Positions 8,845-16,597 of a DNA stretch of 33,587 bases are shown here, one piece after another. The DNA lies in NCBI GenBank assembly GCA_025980435.1, contig JAICXK010000024.1, forward strand, positions 1 to 33,587, written 5' to 3'. Position 1 is the first letter of the stretch, and each line of letters begins with the position of its first letter. The DNA comes from Bryobacteraceae bacterium (GTDB taxonomy: Bacteria; Acidobacteriota; Terriglobia; Bryobacterales; Bryobacteraceae). A model generated the notes under the pieces. The model saw nothing but the letters and a program-made list of their open reading frames with translations, was not told where the DNA came from and did not search any database. The position numbers and the translations under genes are program-made.

Positions 8845-8947
8845 AGAAAGTCACTCCTCTCGTTCGTATTTAGGTCTCCTGGCGAAATCTTACGCCCAAT
8901 GGAAGCCGATTTCAATAGCCTTTGATTTCGCCTTTGTCGCCCTCCGA

Positions 8948-10219
8948 TTAGCTCTGCGGGCTCAGCAACAAAGCGGCGATCGCCAGCGCCAGCGCCGGAG
9001 GCATCACAACGGCGCCCCAGCGCAGAAACTTCCAAAATCCGACCTGCTGTCCCTCGCGGCGGATCGCGATCAGCCACAGGATCGTCGCTAACGAACCCGT
9101 GACCGATAAGTTTGGCCCCAGGTCGACGCCAATCAGCACGGAATCGCGGAGCGGCCCGGCGGCGCCGGCGGAGTTGACCGCCGCACCGCTGATCAACCCG
9201 CTCGGCAGATTGTTCATCAAGTTCGAAATGATCGCAATGCCAAATCCGGAGGTCAGCGCGGCTTGTAGGGGATGCCACGTTTCCATTCCCCGGAGGGCGG
9301 CTATGGCTGCCTGCTGTGCGCCGGCGCTGTTCATCGCTTCCACAATCACGAACAGCCCCGCCACCAGCGGGATGACGCTCCATGCAACGTTTTTGGCAAT
9401 TTCTTTGGCCGTCTTAAAATTGCGGACTGAGACCATCAAGGCCACGAACAATCCCGCCGCGCAGGCGGGTGCGCCAAGATCCAGATTCAGCGCCGAGGCG
9501 GTCATCAAAACGATCGCCAGAAACCCAATCCCACAGAAGGTCAGTTTTCCAGCGGGAGAGAGCGGCGCTGATTCTATATAGGCCTTCACAGTACCCTTCA
9601 GATGCTTGTTCGCCAGGCCTCGTAGAAGCAAAAAAGTGATAACGATGGAAACCAGCGACGGCAAACCGAAGGTCGAAATCCACTGTCCGAGCGGCGGAAC
9701 TCCTTGCCGGTAGACCACGAGATTGGCAGGATTCGAAATGGGGAGCACGAAACTCGCCGCGTTCGCGATAAACGCGCAGATCAGCAAATATGGCAGCGGC
9801 TCCGCTTCCGCCGCTTTCACGGCCGCGAGAACCGCGGGCGTTAGCACTACGGCTGTCGCATCATTCGAGAGAAACACTGTTACGGCGATACCGGCGCAGT
9901 AGATCAAACCAAACAGACGGCCGCGCGCGCCGCGGGAGGCGCGAACCGCGTGACCCGCTATCCAGTCGAAGACGCCCTCCTCACGGGCGAGTTCGGCCAT
10001 TACCATCATGCCGATGAGAAACAGATAAACATCCAGCCCGTTGTGCACCGCATGCAGAGCGGCAGCCGGTGAAATCAGCCGGCATAAAACCAGCAGCGCC
10101 GCGCCGATTACGGCCCACCACGCCTCCGCCAGTCCTTTGGGGCGAATCAGAACGAGTGCAATGGAGGCAAGCGAAATGAGCCAGATCGCCGGGGAAGTCC
10201 AGTCCGCGTGAGCCAACAA
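8948..10219 (-). CDS. arsB: ArsB/NhaD-superfamily arsenite-type efflux pump
   Basis: A 423-residue membrane protein with about eleven hydrophobic segments across its length, as expected for ArsB, which extrudes arsenite or antimonite in exchange for protons. Recognisable ArsB-like pieces are VFLSNDATAVVLTPAVL near 114-130, NPANLVVYRQGVPP near 163-176 and NLMNNLPSGLISG near 313-325. Another is the late IGVDLGPNLSVTGSLATILW stretch, very characteristic of ArsB. No arsR, arsC or arsA gene is nearby, so arsenic induction cannot be read from context. The family also includes Na+/H+ and other anion carriers, and the substrate is assigned by motif only. The start is ATG 10219, 17 bp after the stop of the DUF507 gene, so the two could be cotranscribed. 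Confidence 0.85.
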   Translation of the reverse strand: MLAHADWTSPAIWLISLASIALVLIRPKGLAEAWWAVIGAALLVLCRLISPAAALHAVHNGLDVYLFLIGMMVMAELAREEGVFDWIAGHAVRASRGARGRLFGLIYCAGIAVTVFLSNDATAVVLTPAVLAAVKAAEAEPLPYLLICAFIANAASFVLPISNPANLVVYRQGVPPLGQWISTFGLPSLVSIVITFLLLRGLANKHLKGTVKAYIESAPLSPAGKLTFCGIGFLAIVLMTASALNLDLGAPACAAGLFVALMVSVRNFKTAKEIAKNVAWSVIPLVAGLFVIVEAMNSAGAQQAAIAALRGMETWHPLQAALTSGFGIAIISNLMNNLPSGLISGAAVNSAGAAGPLRDSVLIGVDLGPNLSVTGSLATILWLIAIRREGQQVGFWKFLRWGAVVMPPALALAIAALLLSPQS

Positions 10220-10236
10220 AGAAGCTTGGTGCCCGA

Positions 10237-10827
10237 TCAGGAACTGTGCAGATTAATGCCGAGTTTTTTGAGTTCCTCGGCGTAATAGCGCTTGTGCAGA
10301 AGGTCGTACTCTTCGCCGCCTTCGGTAATGTCGCGCTTCTGGGTCCGGATCTTCTGCCGCGCCGCGCGGTCGATCCGGTCTTCCATCTGCAAGAGGTCGG
10401 TCATTTCCCGAACCAGTGCCAGGCGAAGCTCGTTCGGGTCCTTTCGAACCCTGAATTCGCGCGATTTGCGCAGCGCCGAAACGATTTTGTGCGACAGGTC
10501 GTTGACCTTATCGCGCGACAGCTTCATCGAATCGCCCGTGTCGCGTCCCGATGCGCGGATCACTTTCCGCTGTGCGAGCAGTTGGTTCTTAATCTTTCGA
10601 AACATCTCCTGGTAAGAGACATTCTCACGCCGCATATACTCGCTGTACTGGTCCAGCAGATCGCGAACCTCATCATTCAATCTGTCCTCAACCGAAAGTT
10701 CTTCATCGATGATCTCGGCAATCGCGCCTGCGGCAACCGTCGGATTGGAGACTTCGAAGAACGCTGGACTCAGCCGGTTGACGAGTTGCCGAGACAAATA
10801 TCCTACAAATTCCCTCGCCAATAGCAT
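10237..10827 (-). CDS. Tandem DUF507 protein
   Basis: A 196-residue charged, helical, cytoplasmic protein made of two related halves. Residues 1-90 begin LLAREFVGYLSRQLVNRL and residues 100-190 begin MKLSRDKVNDLSHKIVSAL. Both read as DUF507, a family of about 90 residues seen mainly in deltaproteobacterial-type, Aquificae and acidobacterial genomes. Function is unknown. Each half starts with a short strand and helix, continues through a conserved R/D-rich segment (LNDEVRDLLDQY; ALVREMTDLL), and ends with a basic helix. The protein lies between a DUF2203 gene and an arsB-like gene on the same strand. It starts 24 bp after the DUF2203 stop, so the two may be coexpressed. Confidence 0.75.
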   Translation of the reverse strand: MLLAREFVGYLSRQLVNRLSPAFFEVSNPTVAAGAIAEIIDEELSVEDRLNDEVRDLLDQYSEYMRRENVSYQEMFRKIKNQLLAQRKVIRASGRDTGDSMKLSRDKVNDLSHKIVSALRKSREFRVRKDPNELRLALVREMTDLLQMEDRIDRAARQKIRTQKRDITEGGEEYDLLHKRYYAEELKKLGINLHSS

Positions 10828-10851
10828 CCGAGCGTTAGTTTAGCAGGAGAC

Positions 10852-11286
10852 TCAACTTTCACCGCGGTGATGAGAGATGAACTCGCTATCGATCTCTCTC
10901 CGGCCGCGATAACCGTCTTCAATATGGTGCCAGAAGCGGATCCCGGATTCGCCTGCTTTCCAGCACAGATACACTTCCTGGTCCCGGTAAAGCGTCGGAA
11001 AGTCCACCAGTCCCAGTTCCACATCTTTAAGCTGGCAGCCGATCTCCTGAATCCGCTCAACCGCGCTCTTGAGCGTCCGTGCAGCGGCATCCTTTTCCGA
11101 TCGAAGGCGGCCAATTTCCTGCCGCGGCGGAACCATACCGCCGGCCATTGCAATCCGGTGCGAAATGCGCGTAAGCTCCGTTTCGGCTTGCTCGTAAGCC
11201 TCTTTCTGCTCTTTGATGCTGCCTACAAGGCGTTGCACTTCGGGGAGGAATCCCTCAGCGTCAAGCAGATTGAAATATCTCGGCAC
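10852..11286 (-). CDS. DUF2203 family protein
   Basis: A 144-residue cytoplasmic protein of the DUF2203 family. The N-terminus YFNLLDAEGFLPEVQRLV is followed by a long coiled-coil-like helical segment (about 20-90), and the family signature occupies the C-terminal third: GCQLKDVELGLVDFPTLY then EVYLCWKAGE and IRFWHHIEDGYRGRREID. Length and motif order match the family. No biochemical function is established. It lies upstream of the tandem DUF507 gene on the same strand. Confidence 0.85.
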   Translation of the reverse strand: MPRYFNLLDAEGFLPEVQRLVGSIKEQKEAYEQAETELTRISHRIAMAGGMVPPRQEIGRLRSEKDAAARTLKSAVERIQEIGCQLKDVELGLVDFPTLYRDQEVYLCWKAGESGIRFWHHIEDGYRGRREIDSEFISHHRGES

Positions 11287-11345
11287 GATGTGATTACCTT
11301 ATTGTGCCGCACGCTTCATCTGGGGGCCGGCTCCTGCCTAAACGG

Positions 11346-12215
11346 TCAGTGCTCCATCCCGATCTTTACCATGCCCGGGTACCAGGAGCGCACGGCGAGA
11401 ATACGGGACTTCACACCCGCGGCGCTGTAATATCCAACTGTGCAGTTCAGCCTGAAAAAATAGGCATCCCCGGACTTGGCGGGATGACGCCCTTCGATTC
11501 CGTCTGTTCCACCGCCCGCGATCATGTCGCCGTGACCATCCAGAACCAGGTAGATCTCCTCTTCACGCTGATGGTGGTGGGGAAAGTTGGTGCCTCCCGG
11601 AGCGATCTCCATGAGAAAAAGGCTGGTGAGAACGCGCCCGGCGGCGATGCGGTCGCGCTTGCTGTCAAGATCGCCCATTAACAGCCGATAGAGCGCCGAA
11701 GCAGGATGCCCGCTGACCGGCTGGGTGCGAACCTCTTCGATGTTGGCTTTCAAGGGTTTCTGCGGAATGGGCGCGTCCTTAAAGCCTTTGGTGCGAAAAC
11801 CCATGACGATGACATTAAGCGGCGCTGATGAGGAATTGCTGAGTGTGTGCGATACGGTCCTGGGCAGATAAATGTAATCCTCTTTTGTCAGGGGCACATC
11901 GGCATTTCCGTACTTCACTGAGCCGCTGCCTTTAAGGACGACGTAGACCTGGTCTTCCTGCGGATATTGAACCGCCGCACACGCGCCGTTCGGATCGATG
12001 ATGGCTTCACCGAAGCGCGCCACGCCAACAACGACCGACCTGTTTCCGTCGCCCTCGCCGAACAGAGGCTTGTAATGACAGGTGCTGGTGCTGAGGTCTG
12101 ACTTCTCTGCCTGAGCTATCGCGAGATTGCGGTGAAGAAACGTCGGATCGACGGTTCGATCCGCGGCGCTGAGACCGAAGACAAACAGGAAAGAAATAGC
12201 TAAAGCGAGTTTCAT
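11346..12215 (-). CDS. Secreted double-cupin protein
   Basis: A 289-residue protein with a signal peptide (MKLALAISFLFVFGLSAADR) and two cupin domains at about 75-155 and 185-285. The second has the metal-binding cupin motif 1, PHHHQREEEIYLVLDGHGDM, with HxH and a following Glu. Its motif 2, however, reads FFRLNCTVGYYS, without the usual His. The first domain lacks the HxH pair (VQYPQEDQVYVVLKGSG) but keeps a His in its motif 2 (LPRTVSHTLSN). The protein may bind a single metal or have lost typical enzyme activity. Cupins include dioxygenases, isomerases and binding proteins, so the function is open. It is divergent from the PLP enzyme at 12233 with only 17 bp between start codons, and no Shine-Dalgarno is visible. 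Confidence 0.78.
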   Translation of the reverse strand: MKLALAISFLFVFGLSAADRTVDPTFLHRNLAIAQAEKSDLSTSTCHYKPLFGEGDGNRSVVVGVARFGEAIIDPNGACAAVQYPQEDQVYVVLKGSGSVKYGNADVPLTKEDYIYLPRTVSHTLSNSSSAPLNVIVMGFRTKGFKDAPIPQKPLKANIEEVRTQPVSGHPASALYRLLMGDLDSKRDRIAAGRVLTSLFLMEIAPGGTNFPHHHQREEEIYLVLDGHGDMIAGGGTDGIEGRHPAKSGDAYFFRLNCTVGYYSAAGVKSRILAVRSWYPGMVKIGMEH

Positions 12216-12232
12216 TAGACTAGATCTGTACT

Positions 12233-13510
12233 ATGTCACGAATCGATGAAAGACGGCGAACGTTTATGAAGTGGGCGGCGGCCGCGCCTGTTTTGGGAGC
12301 AATCGCCTGGCAGGAAATGGGACAGAAACTGGCCGCAGCAACAACCCGAAGTTCGAATATTTACGAACGGATCGGAGTGCGTCCGTTGATAAACGCGCGT
12401 GGGACCTGGACCTATTTGAGCGGTTCGCTCATCATGCCGGAGGTTCGCGAAGCGATGGATGCAGCCTCACGGCAGTTTGTAGATCTCTTCGAGCTGCAGG
12501 CTGCGGTTGGAAAGCGACTGGCGGCTCTCTCCGGCGCTGAATCCGCAATGATCACCTCGGGCTCCGCCGGAGCCATGGCGGCGGCCACAGCCGCGTGCAT
12601 TGCCGGCTCCGATCCGGAAAACATCTGGCGTCTGCCGGACACCACCGGGCTCAAGAGCGAAGTTGTGATGCTAGGCGGACGAATTGCCTTCGATAGCGCG
12701 ATACGGCTAGCGGGAGGCAAGCTGGTGGTAGTGAAAAGGCTGGAGGAACTGCCGGCTGCCATTCACTCGCAAACCGCAATGGTTTATACCACCTGGCGCG
12801 ACGAGAACCTGGTGAAGGCGCTGGCGATCACCCGCGCCGCCAAAGTGCCTCTCTTGTTGGATGATGCTGCGGGAATCCCCCCGTTCGAAAACCTGTCCCG
12901 TTACGCGAAACTCGGTGTTGATCTTTACTGCTTTAGCGGCGGAAAGGGCATGCGCGGACCGCAATGCGCGGGCGTGTTGCTCGGCAGGAAGCATCTGATC
13001 GACGCCGCTCTCAAAAACTACAACCCGTATGAAGGAGCCGTTTGCCGTCCGATGAAGGTCGGCAAGGAAGAAATCATGGGCATGCTGGCGGCGATTGAAA
13101 CCTGGCAAAAACTGGATGTGAACGCGCTCAACCGCGAGTGGAATGCCCGAGTGCAACGGATCGCGAAGCTGGTGAACACGGTGTCGGGTGTGACAACGAA
13201 CATCTATGTTCCGGAGGAAGGCAACAGCTATCCCACCTTGCGGGTGGACTGGGACGAACAAAAGCTCGGCCTTACCGTGGCGCAATGCGATCAGAAACTG
13301 CGCGACGGGCAGCCGCGCATTGAAGTTCTGACAAACAGCAACCCAAGTATGGTTCCCGCGGTTCATGAGGGTGACCAGGAAACCAAGCACGAAGCGCCTA
13401 AGAATCGGCTCGAGATTGTCTCGATGACCCTGGAGGACGGGGAGGATTTGATCGTGGGACGCAGGTTGCGATCGATTCTGAGCGGTGCGCGCGCGGCGGC
13501 GAAGGCCTAA
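12233..13510 (+). CDS. Tat-exported SelA-like PLP-dependent enzyme
   Basis: A 425-residue fold-type I PLP enzyme of the SelA/D-glucosaminate-6-phosphate ammonia-lyase-like group, often misnamed selenocysteine synthase. The probable Schiff-base lysine is K238 in CFSGGKGMRGPQ, and PVLLLDDAAGIPP-like residues near 206-217 include the aspartate that contacts the PLP ring. The N-terminus carries a twin-arginine signal, ERRRTFMKWAAAAPVLGAIAW, with RR-x-F-M-K followed by a hydrophobic stretch. This supports the chosen start and predicts export of the folded, cofactor-loaded enzyme. True SelA is cytoplasmic and has no Tat signal, and no selB or selC lies nearby, so selenocysteine synthesis is unlikely. 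An amino-acid or amino-sugar lyase or aldolase is more plausible. The stop overlaps that of the convergent DUF1440 gene. Confidence 0.8.
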   Translation: MSRIDERRRTFMKWAAAAPVLGAIAWQEMGQKLAAATTRSSNIYERIGVRPLINARGTWTYLSGSLIMPEVREAMDAASRQFVDLFELQAAVGKRLAALSGAESAMITSGSAGAMAAATAACIAGSDPENIWRLPDTTGLKSEVVMLGGRIAFDSAIRLAGGKLVVVKRLEELPAAIHSQTAMVYTTWRDENLVKALAITRAAKVPLLLDDAAGIPPFENLSRYAKLGVDLYCFSGGKGMRGPQCAGVLLGRKHLIDAALKNYNPYEGAVCRPMKVGKEEIMGMLAAIETWQKLDVNALNREWNARVQRIAKLVNTVSGVTTNIYVPEEGNSYPTLRVDWDEQKLGLTVAQCDQKLRDGQPRIEVLTNSNPSMVPAVHEGDQETKHEAPKNRLEIVSMTLEDGEDLIVGRRLRSILSGARAAAKA

Positions 13511-13992
13511 CGCAGCACGCGGGTCCGCAGGAGATATCTTAGGCCCTCTGCGGCCGTTCCGTAGACGAGATGCCCGCAAAATTCAGCGGCTTCCGCCGAT
13601 GGCGCGGATTGCGTAACCGGTTTGGAGAGACCCAGTGCCGGTACGGCGATCACATGAGCCCCTAGCCAGAGGGCCGCTCCAAAGGGCAATCCCCACCCGG
13701 TACACGCCGGTTGTCCCAGCTCAACCGACATTCCGTAAATGGCGCCCATTCCAGCGCCGAAGGCATAGTGCACGGCAGGACCTGCGATCTGCTTCTCACA
13801 CGGCGTCAGGCCGCGGCAGAGGATGATTTGCGAAAGTGCGGAAGCGGCTTTCACGGTCGAATCTTCGCTCTCTTCCGTTGAGGGTGCTTCTCGCTTTGGC
13901 AGAAGAGCATGGAACTGGCTCATCGCAAATGAACCCGCCAATCCTGCCAAGGCGCCGGCAACGAGACCTTTCCACGGCCACTTATGTTGCAT
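13507..13992 (-). CDS. DUF1440 (YagU-like) inner-membrane protein
   Basis: A 161-residue protein with several short hydrophobic segments (about 8-26, 70-88, 100-122 and 132-150). It carries the family's glycine-rich N-terminal stretch KGLVAGALAGLAGSFAM and the later VHYAFGAGMGAIYGM and GAALWLGAHVIAVPALGLS segments. This matches DUF1440, whose E. coli member YagU is an inner-membrane protein linked to acid resistance. The start overlaps the end of the glycosyltransferase gene by 11 bp, so the two form an operon. Its stop shares bases with the stop of the convergent PLP enzyme gene. Confidence 0.78.
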   Translation of the reverse strand: MQHKWPWKGLVAGALAGLAGSFAMSQFHALLPKREAPSTEESEDSTVKAASALSQIILCRGLTPCEKQIAGPAVHYAFGAGMGAIYGMSVELGQPACTGWGLPFGAALWLGAHVIAVPALGLSKPVTQSAPSAEAAEFCGHLVYGTAAEGLRYLLRTRVLR

Positions 13993-15082
13993 GCTCGACT
14001 CCGCAAGGTTCCGCCAGTTTGACAGCAGGCGCGACTTTCGCCGCCTCTGTCAGAAACTGCGCAGCGACGCGGCGCATCGCATACGCTTCGACATCGCGCC
14101 GCCCGGCTGACGCCAGAGAATGTCGCAGATCAGGCTCGTGGTAGAGGCGAACGATTGCTTCGGCCAGCGCTTCCGGATTTTCAGGCTCGACGAGAAGGCC
14201 ATTGCGAACGACTTCGGGAACTGCGGCTGCGCGAGACGCCACAATGGGTTTCCCCGCGGCCATAGCCTCAAGAAAGACAATACCGAAACCTTCCTGGATG
14301 CTAGGCAGGCAAAAAACATCCGCGGCGCTGTATTCCGCGGCCAACGTTCCTATGCCGGCGTCGCCAAGCCAGCGAACCGTCGCTTCAAGATGCAGATCGG
14401 AACAAAGCCGCTGGAGCTTTTGGCGCTCCGGCCCATTCCCGACAATTCGAATCTCAAGCTGGGGAATGCGATCCCGCAACAAAGCGGCAGCGCTGAGCAG
14501 CACATCCAGACGCTTGCGAGGATAAAACCGGCAGACGGACAGGACGGTGAACTTCTGCGGATTGGGAACACCGGGGTTCTCGCGGAACACTTTCCTCCAC
14601 AGATTCAGATCGATCAACTCGGGTACTACGATTGCGTCCGCAACTCCGTAAAGATCCGCGATACGCTCGGCGCAGTAGCGGCTCACCGTGATGACCAGGT
14701 CTGCGCGCCGCGCATGCTTTGCCTCGAGAGCAGCCTGAAGCGTCATGCTGGCCCGCGTCCCCCCGCGCTCAAATGGAACTGTATCGCCTAAGACTCCTTT
14801 AATACAGGCGATGTGAGGCAGCGAGTTCCGCCTGCCGGCCACCGTGTAACCATCCGCGTCAATACCGATGGTGGCATCGCCATCGAACGTGCGCCAGCGT
14901 AAGCTTTCATTGAAAAGCAGCCGGGTGGCAGTGTAGACGGGCAGGATGCGGCGCGGCGTAACCATACGGGCATCGACGCCAAGCTGGCGAATCGCTTCGA
15001 CCAGTGTTCGGGTTCCAACGTAGCAGCCGCTGCCGCGCTGCACATTCAGAGGAATCGCTGTTATGAAATGAAGGAGACTCAC
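13982..15082 (-). CDS. GT4-family glycosyltransferase
   Basis: A 366-residue GT-B fold glycosyltransferase starting at a GTG (15082). The N-terminal acceptor domain has GSGCYVGTRTLVEAIR near 17-32. The C-terminal donor domain has SVCRFYPRKRLDVLL near 186-200 and the E-x7-E motif EGFGIVFLEAMAAGKPIVAS near 263-282, which binds the nucleotide-sugar diphosphate in retaining GT4 enzymes. The sugar and acceptor cannot be told from sequence. It lacks membrane segments and probably works at the cytoplasmic face on cell-surface glycans. It is followed by the overlapping DUF1440 gene. No other polysaccharide genes adjoin it, so it is not part of a visible capsule cluster. Confidence 0.88.
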   Translation of the reverse strand: MSLLHFITAIPLNVQRGSGCYVGTRTLVEAIRQLGVDARMVTPRRILPVYTATRLLFNESLRWRTFDGDATIGIDADGYTVAGRRNSLPHIACIKGVLGDTVPFERGGTRASMTLQAALEAKHARRADLVITVSRYCAERIADLYGVADAIVVPELIDLNLWRKVFRENPGVPNPQKFTVLSVCRFYPRKRLDVLLSAAALLRDRIPQLEIRIVGNGPERQKLQRLCSDLHLEATVRWLGDAGIGTLAAEYSAADVFCLPSIQEGFGIVFLEAMAAGKPIVASRAAAVPEVVRNGLLVEPENPEALAEAIVRLYHEPDLRHSLASAGRRDVEAYAMRRVAAQFLTEAAKVAPAVKLAEPCGVEHAT

Positions 15083-15128
15083 GTATTGGGTTCAGAGCCG
15101 GCCGACAGATGATCTCATTCTATGTGTT

Positions 15129-15263
15129 GGCTCCCCGAGCTGTTCCTGGTGAACGATTTTACCGTTCCCGGAGCCGCCACCCGCAGGGGAGACGGCAAGA
15201 ACCCTGCTCCACACGTCGGTTCACCTATCGGCCGTTCCGTCAAACGCCTTCGCTTGCCTGACG
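15129..15263. other. Hairpin-rich intergenic stretch of unknown function
   Basis: The 299 bp between the glycosyltransferase start and the FAD oxidoreductase start contain no convincing gene. Three inverted repeats lie in a row. GGCTCC (15129-15134) pairs with GGAGCC (15170-15175), enclosing GAACG/CGTTC (15151-15155 and 15163-15167). GCAGGG (15183-15188) pairs with CCCTGC (15202-15207). CGTCA (15238-15242) pairs with TGACG (15259-15263). The region could be a structured leader, a small RNA or a decayed repeat. I recognise no known motif, and GC-rich DNA gives short inverted repeats by chance. Confidence 0.3.
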
Positions 15264-15381
15264 CCGTCCTCCTTCGGTTCGCGATTCAGAAGCAGTGAAC
15301 AGCAAATCCCGCTCTTAGGCTTACATGAAACGACGGCTCCAGCGCCGGAACTGTTTCGTATAACGGCGCCGACGGGAGTGG

Positions 15382-16548
15382 ATGTATGCTCAGGACGTGG
15401 ACGAGTATCGAACAATCATCTTAGGCGGCGGCATGGTGGCAGGGTATGCCGCCAAGGAGTTTGCCGGGCGCGGTCTCAAACCGGGCGAGTTGGGTATAGT
15501 TTCAGCGGATAACGCTCTGCCCTACGAGCGGCCTCCGCTTTCAAAGAGCTTTCTTGCCGGAAAGGATGATGAACAGAGCGTACTGATCAACCCGGAAGGC
15601 TTCTATCGGGAGCATGGCATCGGTGTTCATCTGAATACCCGGATTGAGCGGATCGACCTTCCCGGCAAACGACTGGTGGCGCGGGGCGGGCAGGAATTCC
15701 GCTTCGGCAACTTAGCTCTCGCTACCGGCGCACGCGTGCGCACACTCGACGTGCCGGGCGCAAATCAGGAAAACGTACTCTACCTCCGGTCGCTGAGCGA
15801 CTCGGCGCGCCTGCGCGATGCAATAAAAAACGCGAAGAAAATAGCCGTTATTGGCAGCGGCTTTATAGGAATGGAAGTGGCATCTCAGAGCGCCCAGCAG
15901 GGCCGGGACACAACCATGGTCTTTCCGGAAGATCGGGTTTGGAAAAACTTTTTCACTCCAGAAATGTCGCGGTTTTTTGAGAAATACTACAGGGATCGCG
16001 GCGTTCACTTCGTTTCCGGCGCTAAAGTCGACGGAATCGGCAAAGGTTCTGTTTCGCTGTCCACGGGAAAGAAACTGGATGCCGACCTGGTCGTAGCAGG
16101 TATAGGAGTTACGCCAGTAACGGATCTCGCCCAGGCAGCCGGTATCAAAGTGGAGAACGGCGTTGTCGTGAATGAGTTCCTGGAGACCGGGACGGCAGGT
16201 GTTTACGCAGCGGGAGACCTCGCTAATTACCAGGACGTGCTCTTCGCAAAACGGCGCCGGGTCGAACACTGGGATAATGCGGTGAAACAGGGCCAATACC
16301 TGGCCGCGCGTTTGTCCGGCGATCGCGAACCGTTCAAAAACATCCCCTACTTCTTTTCCGACGTGTTCGATCTGTCGTACGAATTCTGGGGCGATACGAG
16401 CGGCGTGGAAAAGACCGAATACAAGGGCGATGTGAATTCGACAAGTTTCAGCACGTGGTGGCTGAAGGGCGACAAGGTCATCGCAGCGTTCGCTATGAAC
16501 CGGCCGGACGCCGAGCGCGAGCAGGCCAGCCAGCTTTCGCCTCAATAG
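15382..16548 (+). CDS. FAD-dependent pyridine nucleotide oxidoreductase (ferredoxin reductase-like)
   Basis: A 388-residue two-dinucleotide-domain flavoprotein. The FAD-binding motif near the N-terminus (IILGGGMVAGYAA) is followed by LPYERPPLSKSFL, typical of rubredoxin, putidaredoxin and monodehydroascorbate reductases. ALATGARVRTLDVPG leads to the NAD(P) motif IAVIGSGFIGMEVA near 154-167, and the second FAD motif TAGVYAAGDLANY lies near 269-281. There is no CxxC redox pair, so it is not a thioredoxin- or lipoamide-type enzyme. The C-terminal domain (about 300-385) resembles the AIF/BphA4 group. The ATG has GGGAG just upstream. It probably transfers electrons from NAD(P)H to a small redox protein that is not encoded here. 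The metallo-hydrolase gene follows after 49 bp on the same strand. Confidence 0.87.
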   Translation: MYAQDVDEYRTIILGGGMVAGYAAKEFAGRGLKPGELGIVSADNALPYERPPLSKSFLAGKDDEQSVLINPEGFYREHGIGVHLNTRIERIDLPGKRLVARGGQEFRFGNLALATGARVRTLDVPGANQENVLYLRSLSDSARLRDAIKNAKKIAVIGSGFIGMEVASQSAQQGRDTTMVFPEDRVWKNFFTPEMSRFFEKYYRDRGVHFVSGAKVDGIGKGSVSLSTGKKLDADLVVAGIGVTPVTDLAQAAGIKVENGVVVNEFLETGTAGVYAAGDLANYQDVLFAKRRRVEHWDNAVKQGQYLAARLSGDREPFKNIPYFFSDVFDLSYEFWGDTSGVEKTEYKGDVNSTSFSTWWLKGDKVIAAFAMNRPDAEREQASQLSPQ

Positions 16549-16597
16549 ACGCCAACTGTGGTCCTGCTGACCTTCTCACGGCTGCGAAGATGAAGGC

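Noticed and set aside
12233-13510. True selenocysteine synthase (SelA).
   Set aside because: A Tat signal is present, no selB, selC or selD is nearby, and SelA acts on tRNA in the cytoplasm.
15221-15415. Minus-strand frame of 64 codons in the intergenic region before the FAD oxidoreductase gene.
   Set aside because: Composition is not protein-like, there is no ribosome site and it overlaps the start of a well-supported gene on the other strand.
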